Assembly (NCBI GenBank): GCA_002299125.1
Contig: DBNU01000006.1
Span: forward strand, 1 to 11,337
DNA length: 11,337 nt
Reading direction: 5' to 3'
Origin: Proteobacteria bacterium UBA664
GTDB lineage: Bacteria; Pseudomonadota; Gammaproteobacteria; UBA7966
In this document: positions 1-6,323 of the stretch, one piece after another
How positions within the stretch are numbered: position 1 is the first letter of the stretch
Layout of the letters: each line of letters starts with the position of its first letter
The notes under the pieces: generated by a model
Told to the model about the DNA's origin: nothing
The model's input: the letters and a program-made list of their open reading frames with translations, nothing else
The model's database searches: none
Program-made: the position numbers and the translations under genes

Positions 1-475
1 CAGAACCGTGGCAAGGGCAGAAGAAGCCCCCGGGCCAGTCTGCCCCACGGTCCCCGGCACCTTGTGGGAGGTAGCTCGGTGAGCAACCCAGATGCGTGCA
101 GACCCCGAGCAGGACCAGAATCTCCGGGCGTATGGAGCGATGCACGTTGCGGGCGTAATCCGGTTGCTGGCTTACGACCTCCGACTGCGGGTCGGCCAGT
201 TTGTCCGAGAGCCCCTCCAGTGCGGCGACGCTGGCGGCCTCCCGGCGCAGGATCCACACCGGCTGACCACGCCACATGTCGATGATGCGCTGGCCGGGTT
301 CGAGCGCGGCGATGTCAATTTCCACCGGCCCGCCGACGGCGCGGGCACGTTCGCTCGGTTTGAAGGCGGATACGAAGGGGATGGCCCCCATCACGACGCC
401 GGCTCCGCCGACGGCACTGGTGGCGACCGTCAGGAAGCGACGGCGCTCTGGGTTCACGGCGTCAGTGTGCGCCAT
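1..475 (-). CDS. petA: Rieske iron-sulfur subunit of the cytochrome bc1 complex (5' part, runs off the window)
   Basis: Ubiquinol-cytochrome c reductase Rieske protein, which carries electrons from ubiquinol to cytochrome c1 in the inner membrane. The 158 visible residues start MAHTDAVNPERRRFLTVA, with a twin-arginine-like RRRFLT followed by a hydrophobic anchor (about 15-38), typical of this family. Both cluster motifs are present: CTHLGC at 126-131 and CPCHGS at 153-158. By family knowledge C126, H128, C153 and H156 bind the [2Fe-2S] cluster and C131/C155 form the disulfide. The ATG at 473-475 has a GGAG seven nt upstream. The C-terminal residues and any petB/petC lie outside the window. 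It is divergent from the degS-like gene, with 134 bp between the two starts. Family assignment is near certain. Confidence 0.96.
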   Translation of the reverse strand, partial: MAHTDAVNPERRRFLTVATSAVGGAGVVMGAIPFVSAFKPSERARAVGGPVEIDIAALEPGQRIIDMWRGQPVWILRREAASVAALEGLSDKLADPQSEVVSQQPDYARNVHRSIRPEILVLLGVCTHLGCSPSYLPQGAGDRGADWPGGFFCPCHGS

Positions 476-609
476 TGCAAGGCTCCGGATTGTTGCGGCC
501 AGAATCTGGCGGCAGGAATTCGCGTATAACTGCGCGCGATAAGGTAGCACACGGCGCCGGCCGCATCGGACGCCGATCAACCCCCGTAGAGGTAGTGCAG
601 GTCGTAGCG
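476..609. promoter_or_regulatory. Divergent intergenic region between petA and degS
   Basis: This 134-bp gap separates two divergent start codons, so it should hold promoters for both. It is locally richer in A+T around 515-545. A TATAAC (525-530) could be a -10 element for the plus strand, and its complement gives TTATAC for the minus strand, but I see no convincing -35 at the right distance for either. The SD for petA lies at 483-486. No clear operator is seen. Confidence 0.3.
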
Positions 610-1725
610 ATGAGCACCGGAGACTGGCTCAGGATACTCTGGCAGGCGGTCACCACGGGACTGGCCATCGCCTTTCTGTGGATATTGTTCGAGCCGGCTG
701 TCCTCCTCTCCCCACCGCCACGCGTTGGGCAGCCATCATTGCCGGGTGCCCAACGCACCTTTGCCGAGTTGCCGGTGCTGTCCTACGCCGCCGCCGTGCA
801 GGCTGCGGCGCCCTCGGTAGTCAGCATCTACGCGACCGTGGGGCCGGGTATCGTCCAGGCCCCCGAGTCAGACCCGCGCAGGCCCCGCCGCTCGGCCGGC
901 TCAGGCGTCCTGGTCAGTGTGGGTGGCTTCATTCTGACCAACCTGCATGTGGTCGAGGGGGCGAGCGGCATCACGGTGCTGCTGGCCGATGGTCGTCGTG
1001 CGCCCGCCCGCCTCATCGGCAGCGATCCCCTGACCGACCTCGCCGTTTTGCAGGCCGACCTTCCGGCAACGCCGCTCATCACCATCGCCGAGATGGACAA
1101 GGTCCAGGTGGGCGATGTGGCTCTGGCCATCGGCAATCCCTACGGTTTCTCGCAGACGGTCACGCAGGGCATCGTGAGCGCGACAGGCCGCAATCGGGTC
1201 GGGATCAGCATTCTGGAGAACTTCATCCAGACGGATGCCGCAATCAATCCGGGCAACTCGGGGGGGGCGCTGGTCAACGCCCGTGGCGAACTCATCGGCA
1301 TCGCCACCGCGATCTTATCTGATGATGGTGGTGCCGATGGCATTGGTTTCGCCATTCCGGCCAACATGGCCATCGAGGTGATGCACGACATTCTTGAGCA
1401 GGGCACGGTGCGCCGTGGTTGGCTCGGCGTGGACGCCGTGGATCTGCGTCCCGACGAGGTCCGGCGTGCCCGTCTGGCTGGTCGCGCCGGCGTCAAGGTG
1501 CTCGGGATCGCGCTGGGCAGTCCCGCCCACCGTGCCGGCCTTCTGCCCGGCGACGTACTCACCGCCATCGATGGTGTGCCGATGCTCGATTCCCGCAGCG
1601 TCACCGATCTGGTGACCGGTCGCGCGCCGGGCAGCCGCGCAGAGCTCGAGATCGTACGGGATGGGATGGTGTTCTCGGTGCCCACCATCATCGAGCAGCG
1701 CCCGGCCACGCAGATCGGGGGGTAG
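610..1725 (+). CDS. degS: DegS/AlgW-type periplasmic serine protease (trypsin + PDZ)
   Basis: Inner-membrane-anchored HtrA-family protease. In the known systems (DegS, AlgW) it senses misfolded outer-membrane proteins through its PDZ domain and cleaves the anti-sigma factor RseA/MucA to release sigma-E/AlgU. The 371 residues have one N-terminal membrane segment (about 9-33), a trypsin-like domain with the catalytic triad H113 (TNLHVVEG), D143 (DPLTDLAVL) and S217 (NPGNSGGAL), and a single PDZ domain (about 268-360). One PDZ plus an anchor fits DegS rather than DegP. I chose the ATG at 610 because the membrane anchor follows at once. The open frame extends to 475 but would add 45 non-family residues across the divergent promoter gap. 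The SD is weak. In Pseudomonas algW sits beside hisC, which supports orthology. Its rseA/sigma-E targets are not in the window. Confidence 0.92.
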   Translation: MSTGDWLRILWQAVTTGLAIAFLWILFEPAVLLSPPPRVGQPSLPGAQRTFAELPVLSYAAAVQAAAPSVVSIYATVGPGIVQAPESDPRRPRRSAGSGVLVSVGGFILTNLHVVEGASGITVLLADGRRAPARLIGSDPLTDLAVLQADLPATPLITIAEMDKVQVGDVALAIGNPYGFSQTVTQGIVSATGRNRVGISILENFIQTDAAINPGNSGGALVNARGELIGIATAILSDDGGADGIGFAIPANMAIEVMHDILEQGTVRRGWLGVDAVDLRPDEVRRARLAGRAGVKVLGIALGSPAHRAGLLPGDVLTAIDGVPMLDSRSVTDLVTGRAPGSRAELEIVRDGMVFSVPTIIEQRPATQIGG

Positions 1726-1847
1726 GTGTCATAACCATCGGCAGCCGCTGTCCCGGGAGGCGACGGCCGAACATGGCTGGGCTGGTTCAGAGCGCGAGCC
1801 GGAGAGGCCGAGGCAGTCTCTCTTGCATTCGGACAGAGGCTCGACGC
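1726..1847. other. Convergent gap between degS and vapC, no gene seen
   Basis: The stop of degS and the stop of vapC face each other across 122 bp. I find no strong hairpin with a T-run and no homology to the neighbouring duplicated DNA. This is where one edge of the inserted accessory block should lie. Confidence 0.4.
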
Positions 1848-2228
1848 TCAGTGCAGCGCGGGCCTGTGCATTACGCCAAAGCGATCTGCCAGCACACACA
1901 GCCGCTGATCCAGCGTCCACAGTTCGGCACCCGGCATCATCAAGGTGGACGCGAGCAGCAGCAAATCCACCAACCCGCAGCCGAGTCCGAACAGACGCTC
2001 GCGTTCGATGAAGTCCATGACCTCCCGTAGGCTGGCCTGCCGGGACACCTGCAAACAGTCGAGATCGGACAGTGTCCGCTGGCGCTGAGGCGGTGTTCCG
2101 CACGCGATTTCGCCGACGACCAAGGGATGCACCAGCACCAGGTCGAGTTTGAGCAGACCGACCAGGGCGTCGTTGCCTTGGCGAAAATGATCGACCCACA
2201 CTGATGTGTCGACGAGCACGCCTTTCAC
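1848..2228 (-). CDS. vapC: VapC-type PIN-domain ribonuclease toxin
   Basis: Type II toxin of the VapBC class; family members are Mg2+-dependent RNases that cleave tRNA or rRNA and are held inactive by VapB. The 126-residue length is usual for the family. The PIN acidic residues are all in place: D7 (LVDTSVWVDH), E40 (VVGEIACG), D88 (GLVDLLLLA) and D107 (LWTLDQRL), so it looks catalytically intact. The start is GTG at 2226-2228, overlapping the vapB stop as GTGA, which suggests translational coupling. AGGAG (2234-2238) lies five nt upstream. The target RNA cannot be read from the sequence. Confidence 0.93.
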   Translation of the reverse strand: MKGVLVDTSVWVDHFRQGNDALVGLLKLDLVLVHPLVVGEIACGTPPQRQRTLSDLDCLQVSRQASLREVMDFIERERLFGLGCGLVDLLLLASTLMMPGAELWTLDQRLCVLADRFGVMHRPALH

Positions 2229-2425
2229 CGGGTCTCCTCTCGGCGTCGAGGGATCTCCTGCATGTCCGGCATGTTCGCACCCAGGGTGGCAAGCCGTTTC
2301 GCGGCCTGAACCCGCACGAAGGTCTTGATGGCTTCGCGGAACAGATCAGCCTTGCCCATCCCCGGATCGGCTAGTTCCAGGGCCTTCTCGTACAGGGCGT
2401 CATCAATGGTCACGGTGGTCCGCAT
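2225..2425 (-). CDS. vapB: VapB-type antitoxin
   Basis: Antitoxin partner of the PIN toxin directly downstream. The 66 residues open MRTTVTIDDALYEKALEL, the ribbon/helix DNA-binding opening typical of VapB antitoxins, followed by GKADLFREAIKTFVR. The charged tail (IPRRREETR) should be the toxin-wrapping part. I prefer the ATG at 2423-2425, because GGAGG (2432-2436) is then six nt upstream. The in-frame ATG at 2429-2431 directly abuts that SD and cannot use it. It overlaps vapC by 4 nt. VapB/VapBC normally represses its own promoter, and a set of palindromes lies just upstream (2438-2474). Confidence 0.9.
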   Translation of the reverse strand: MRTTVTIDDALYEKALELADPGMGKADLFREAIKTFVRVQAAKRLATLGANMPDMQEIPRRREETR

Positions 2426-2437
2426 GAGCATCCTCCG

Positions 2438-2474
2438 TCATCCAGGATGATGCCATGGTGCATCATGAATGATG
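2438..2474. promoter_or_regulatory. Palindrome cluster, candidate VapB operator
   Basis: Three palindromes stand side by side just upstream of the vapB SD: TCATCC-A-GGATGA (2438-2450), ATGATGC-6 nt-GCATCAT (2447-2466) and CATCAT-GA-ATGATG (2461-2474). All share the half-site ATGATG/CATCAT. This is the expected position for autoregulatory binding by a ribbon-helix or swapped-hairpin VapB dimer. The palindromes are seen directly; the binding role is inferred. Confidence 0.55.
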
Positions 2475-2503
2475 CTGCGGCAACCGGAACTTGTGGCAGG
2501 AGG

Positions 2504-2533
2504 CAGTTGTGCGGCCAGGTCTGCCCTGGCCAT
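2504..2533 (-). pseudogene. Remnant of the 5' end of a second TPR-glycosyltransferase gene
   Basis: Ten codons read MARADLAAQL, against MADLTAQL at the start of the intact TPR-glycosyltransferase gene (5179 downward). The upstream bases also match the intact hisC-TPR spacer. The position of the original ATG is now AGG; a nearby in-frame ATG (2531-2533) exists by chance or by mutation. Similarity fades after the Gln-Leu codons. Together with the hisC fragment next to it, this shows that the hisC-TPR junction was once present twice. Confidence 0.65.
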
Positions 2534-2555
2534 GGCACGCGGAACATCCGGTGCG

Positions 2556-2730
2556 TCATGGGTTGGTCGCGCTGATCCCTGCCGCCAGTGCCGCGAGGCA
2601 GCGCGTGTTCTCCGCTGGTGTGGACACCGTGAGGCGCAGGCAGCAGGAAATTGGTGGCGCTGTCCCACACCTGCACACCCGGCCAGATACCGAGCAGGGC
2701 GGTGAGGCGTTCGCGCCCGGCGATCAGGAG
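2556..2730 (-). pseudogene. hisC: Degenerate duplicate of the hisC 3' end
   Basis: This fragment matches about residues 280-371 of the intact hisC at 5208-6323. The conserved reading includes GRERLTALLGIWPGVQVWD against the intact ERERLTTLLRTWPGVQVWD. A 101-bp internal deletion removes the equivalent of 5297-5397 at a CAGC microhomology and shifts the frame. After the shift the expected RLTVSTPAEN-RCLAALAAGI reading resumes in the other frame and ends at TGA (2556-2558). There is no start or catalytic Lys region, so it cannot be a functional aminotransferase. Similarity to intact hisC ends near 2730, about 30 bp downstream of the stop of the TPR gene, on its other flank. The left part (2534-2580) is less well conserved. 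Confidence 0.88.
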
Positions 2731-2761
2731 ACGTGTAACTCGTGACGAAAAGCTATGTGCC

Positions 2762-5179
2762 CTAACCGCACAGGCTCATGAAGATGTCAGCGAAGCCTTC
2801 AGCCGCGCTGTGATCCGCGAAAAGCACTTCGCTTCTCTCGCGAACTGTGTTCCGCATCCGGGCCAGTGTTGCGGAGTCGCTGGCCAGACGGACGGCGGTT
2901 TCGATGTAGGCCTCCGGGCTGTCCGCGACGAGTTCCGTCAAGTCCATTCTCGTGAGCATCGCTGAGGTGTGCCGACTGCGCTGATGGGAGCCGCGCATGC
3001 AGACCACGGGGGTCCCAGTGTGCAAGGCCTCCAGACTCGTGTTCATCCCGTTGAAGTGGATGGTGTCGAGGGCCACGTCGGCTGTGCCCAGCAGAGCGAG
3101 GAAGTCGCGGTAGGGCAAACGGGGCAGGAAGCGGATCCCCTTCAGTTCCCGTGATACCTGCTCGCGCAGCCGCGTCTTCAGTGCCTCGTTCCAGCTTGGC
3201 TTCGGTGCCTCGATCAGGATGATCTCTGCACGGCGATCTGCCTCAAGGATGCCTCTGAACAGCGCGTCCATGTCCGGGTGGAGCTTGAAGGGTGCCTGCG
3301 CGCAGAGATAGAGGTTGCTGGCCTCGGGAAGGCCCAGCCTGGCGCGTGCCGACTGCACTGCCGCGACGGGTGGGGCATAGTAGTAGGCAGGGATAGCCGT
3401 TTGAGGTAGCTCAATCAGGCGCTCAGAGTACTGACGCCTTGCATCGGGCGGCTCCGTCAGCCTGGTGGATATGAAGTAATCGATGGGTTCGATGCCTGTG
3501 GTATCGGGGTGACCGAAGGAGGTGCACTGCACTGGCGCAAGCCGGGAATGGGCCAGATACCAGGTAAAGCAATCCATCCCGAGGTCAGGATAGAAGAGCA
3601 GGTCGAGTTGCAGTTGTGCGATGGCCTCGCGCGCATCCGCAAGGGTGGCCGGAACGTCAAACCAGCGATCTGCCGCGCGGGCGATCCGCTGCGCGATCAG
3701 GTCATTTTGCAAACGGCCAACGAAGAGCACCACGACCTCGAAGCCTGATCGATTGAGCTGCTCGATCAATCCGACAGTCGTCTTGCCGATGCTGTGCAGG
3801 AAGAAGTGACTGGAGATGAAGCCGACGCGAAGTCTGCGCTTGCCGGCGCTCTGCTCCAGTCGGTTCGATGTCCAGCGCAAGCCTGGCGATAAGCGCGTGA
3901 GCAGACGTGACCAACGCTCGTGCAGCGCCCGGTTGTCGCGCCCGTGGTAGGCGAGGTAGAAATTGGTGAATCCGGCCTGCCGCAGTGGGTCTTCGATGAG
4001 GGCGTCTGTCCGCTCGAGTTCACTGATCGCCTCCTCGAAACGGGCCCGCCATTCGTCGATCTCCGTCTGCGACGAGGCGATGATGAGCGGGCTCGCGGCC
4101 GCCTCCAGCCGCAGCGGGATCGAGTCACTCATGCCGCGCGCATTGGAGTAGCAAACGCGCGCACGCCGATGGTTGGCCTGCCGTGCGTGCAGATTGGCGA
4201 GGTTCCAGACCGCCATGAGCGACAACGGGTCGGCCGCAAGGGCGCGTTCGAAGGCGATTTGTGCCTCGCCGGGATCGCCGCGTTCAGTGAGGATGCAACC
4301 GATATTGACCTCGCGTACCGCATATTCCTGCGGGTTCAACCCAGACTCTGCGCGAAGGAGTGCGATTGCCTCCTTGCTCCGGTCGAGTCTATGGAGGGTG
4401 ATCGCGAGGGCTGTGCGCGTTCGTTCATCACCAGGATCGGCCGCGAGTGCGCGCTCGAGGCATGACAGTGACAACTCTTGTTCGCCGAGGCACCAGAGCA
4501 GATGGCTCTGGGCGGCAAGGACACGGGCAAGCGCGGGAACGAGTGCCGTCGGATTGGGCCTGGCTGCCTGCAGCAGCCTTGCAAGCGTTGCCGCCTCCAA
4601 CCGGCAATCCGGTCTGTCGCTGAGTACAGCAAGCAGCAGACGCAATGCCTCATTGGTGGGACCCAGGATCTCAAGCGCGCGGTGGGCTTGGACAAGCGCG
4701 CGATCCTCCGCGCCGACCTCGAGGGAGAGGCGGGCACTGCGCAGCAGCAGCGTGGCCTCAAGATCGCCCACATGCGCTCGGGTACCCTGTGCGAGAAGTT
4801 CGGCAGCGCGCAGGGTCTGCCCCGCGTCCCGGTAGAGACATTCGAGGTTGATCAGGCAGTGCGGGTCGTTCGGCGCGAGCGCTAGGGCCTGTTCAGCCGC
4901 TGCCACGGCTTCCTCGATGCGACCGAGATGGCGGTAGATGATCGCGACTGAGCTGAGCGAGACGTGATCGTCTGGGGCGAGTGCAAGGGAACGCTTGAAG
5001 CAGTCGAGTGCCTCATGCACGGTGCCGCGCTGAAACAGGACGGCACCCAGTTGATTCCAGGCCCTGGCTATCGAGGCGTCGCGCTCGATGATCTCACGGT
5101 AAAGCCGCTCCGCTTCGGCAAGGGCTCCACTCGTGTGCGCCGCTGCGGCATTCAGCAGTTGTGCGGTCAGGTCTGCCAT
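2762..5179 (-). CDS. TPR-containing SPINDLY/OGT-like glycosyltransferase (GT41)
   Basis: The 805 residues combine an N-terminal array of tetratricopeptide-like repeats (clear units at about 19-70, 71-104 and 222-330) with a C-terminal GT41 region (about 448-805) related to eukaryotic O-GlcNAc transferase and SPINDLY. Visible motifs are LRVGFISSHFFLHS (450-463), FGHPDTTGIEPIDYF (555-569), FKLHPD (631-636), LDTIHFNGMNTSLEAL (704-719) and TGTPVVCMRG (721-730). By comparison with OGT, H462 may match the active-site His and K632 the nucleotide-binding Lys. Family members move GlcNAc or another sugar from a nucleotide sugar to Ser/Thr (or Asn for HMW1C-type enzymes). The substrate here is unknown. 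No signal peptide is seen, so it is probably cytoplasmic. It starts 28 nt after hisC with no good SD, suggesting read-through from the his genes. Its base composition looks less G+C-rich than the his genes. Confidence 0.88.
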   Translation of the reverse strand: MADLTAQLLNAAAAHTSGALAEAERLYREIIERDASIARAWNQLGAVLFQRGTVHEALDCFKRSLALAPDDHVSLSSVAIIYRHLGRIEEAVAAAEQALALAPNDPHCLINLECLYRDAGQTLRAAELLAQGTRAHVGDLEATLLLRSARLSLEVGAEDRALVQAHRALEILGPTNEALRLLLAVLSDRPDCRLEAATLARLLQAARPNPTALVPALARVLAAQSHLLWCLGEQELSLSCLERALAADPGDERTRTALAITLHRLDRSKEAIALLRAESGLNPQEYAVREVNIGCILTERGDPGEAQIAFERALAADPLSLMAVWNLANLHARQANHRRARVCYSNARGMSDSIPLRLEAAASPLIIASSQTEIDEWRARFEEAISELERTDALIEDPLRQAGFTNFYLAYHGRDNRALHERWSRLLTRLSPGLRWTSNRLEQSAGKRRLRVGFISSHFFLHSIGKTTVGLIEQLNRSGFEVVVLFVGRLQNDLIAQRIARAADRWFDVPATLADAREAIAQLQLDLLFYPDLGMDCFTWYLAHSRLAPVQCTSFGHPDTTGIEPIDYFISTRLTEPPDARRQYSERLIELPQTAIPAYYYAPPVAAVQSARARLGLPEASNLYLCAQAPFKLHPDMDALFRGILEADRRAEIILIEAPKPSWNEALKTRLREQVSRELKGIRFLPRLPYRDFLALLGTADVALDTIHFNGMNTSLEALHTGTPVVCMRGSHQRSRHTSAMLTRMDLTELVADSPEAYIETAVRLASDSATLARMRNTVRERSEVLFADHSAAEGFADIFMSLCG

Positions 5180-5484
5180 GGCCGGGGCACACGGAACACC
5201 GGCTGGGTCAGGAGCCCGCCGCCCTGATCCCCGCCGCCAGCGCCGCCAGGCAGCGCTCGTTCTCCGCTGGCGTGGACACCGTGAGGCGCAGGCAGCGTTC
5301 GAGCAGCGGGTGCTGCCGCGCCACGCACTTCACCAGCACACCGGCGGTGCGCATGTGCGCATGCACCGCCACGGCATCCACCGGCAGGCGCACCAGCAGG
5401 AAATTGGTGGCGCTGTCCCACACCTGCACGCCCGGCCAGGTGCGAAGCAGGGTGGTGAGGCGTTCGCGCTCGGCGCAGAGCGCC
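5156..5484. repeat. Intact copy of the hisC-TPR junction direct repeat
   Basis: This stretch (first codons of the TPR gene, 28-nt spacer, hisC 3' end) is repeated in the same orientation at about 2504-2730, minus 101 bp. Two blocks are very close: 2610-2644 against 5262-5296 (34 of 35 bases the same by eye) and 2645-2676 against 5398-5429 (32 of 32). The two copies flank the TPR gene as direct repeats about 2.65 kb apart. Confidence 0.85.
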
Positions 5485-6323
5485 GCGATCTGGCCGGCGA
5501 GCGTGGCGCGATCCTCCAGCATCAGGCGGGTGGCGATCTGCGGCAGCACGCCGACGTTGTAGGGCAGGCGCACCTTCTCGATTTCAGCGAGCCACGCGGG
5601 CGCACCGGTGATGTAGCCGATGCGCAGGCCGGCGAAGCCGAGCTTCGAGAGCGTCTGCATCACGAGCAACTGCGGGTAGTCGTGTACCCAGCGCCAGTGG
5701 CTTAGGCCGGCAAAGGCCGCGTAGGCCTCGTCGAGCACGACCACGCCCGGCGCGGCCTCGATCACCTGACGTAGTTGCGCCTCACCGAACAGCGTGCCGG
5801 TGGGATTGTTGGGCGAGGCCAGGAACACGAGGGCCGGGTTGTGCTCGGCGATGGCCGCGCACATGGCCGCGACGTCCAGCGTCAGGGTGGCCGGATCGAG
5901 ATCGACGCCCACATACGCCAGCCCGTTCATCTCGGCCAGCGATCGGTACATGACGAAGCTGGGCTCCGGTGCCAGCACCGTACGGCCCGTGCCGCCGAAG
6001 ACCACCATCAGCATCTGGATGATTTCGTCGGATCCGTTGCCGATGAGCAGTGGTGCATCTGCTGCCATGCCGAGGTGAGCGCGAAGCGCGTGCTTGAGCA
6101 GCACGGCCTGCGCATCCGGGTAGCGGTTCACCGTGGCCGCGCCGAGCGCCTCGGTCCAGGCCTGATGCAGGGCGGGTCCCGGCCAGGCGTGCGGGTTCTC
6201 CATCTGGTCGAGCTTGAGCAGCCCGGTGGCGTCAGCCACCGGATAGGGCGTGCGGGCGCGCACACTCGGGCGCACCCAGGTTTCCACGAGGCCTGCCAGC
6301 CGATCCGACCCCGGGGTGCTCAT
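5208..6323 (-). CDS. hisC: Histidinol-phosphate aminotransferase
   Basis: PLP-dependent class I/II aminotransferase that converts imidazole-acetol phosphate plus glutamate into L-histidinol phosphate. At 371 residues it has the normal family length. The motifs are in order: KLDQMENPH (37-45), NGSDEII (96-102), SPNNPTG (170-176), DEAYAAF (198-204) and TLSKLGFAGLRIGY (224-237), in which K227 should be the PLP-binding lysine. The C-terminal NFLL...RLTVSTPAEN is typical. The ATG at 6321-6323 overlaps the hisD stop as ATGA, so the two are translationally coupled. A broken copy of its 3' third lies at 2556-2730. A closely related aromatic or cobalamin-pathway aminotransferase is unlikely given the hisG-hisD context. 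Confidence 0.96.
   Translation of the reverse strand: MSTPGSDRLAGLVETWVRPSVRARTPYPVADATGLLKLDQMENPHAWPGPALHQAWTEALGAATVNRYPDAQAVLLKHALRAHLGMAADAPLLIGNGSDEIIQMLMVVFGGTGRTVLAPEPSFVMYRSLAEMNGLAYVGVDLDPATLTLDVAAMCAAIAEHNPALVFLASPNNPTGTLFGEAQLRQVIEAAPGVVVLDEAYAAFAGLSHWRWVHDYPQLLVMQTLSKLGFAGLRIGYITGAPAWLAEIEKVRLPYNVGVLPQIATRLMLEDRATLAGQIAALCAERERLTTLLRTWPGVQVWDSATNFLLVRLPVDAVAVHAHMRTAGVLVKCVARQHPLLERCLRLTVSTPAENERCLAALAAGIRAAGS

Noticed and set aside
475..609. N-terminal extension of the protease frame back to 475, giving 416 residues.
   Set aside because: The extra 45 residues are not family-like, precede the membrane anchor and would cover the divergent promoter gap. ATG 610 fits DegS.
1726..1847. 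Possible terminator in the convergent gap (short TCGGC/GCCGA pairing).
   Set aside because: The stem is only five base pairs with a long loop and no T-run.
2410..2676. A small minus-strand gene starting at MQVWDSATNFLL and running across the vapB promoter.
   Set aside because: It is the frameshifted hisC remnant running into unrelated sequence, not a separate gene.
3920..4835. Long plus-strand open frames opposite the TPR gene.
   Set aside because: The minus-strand frame is an uninterrupted 805-residue protein with recognisable TPR and GT41 motifs. The opposite frames show none.
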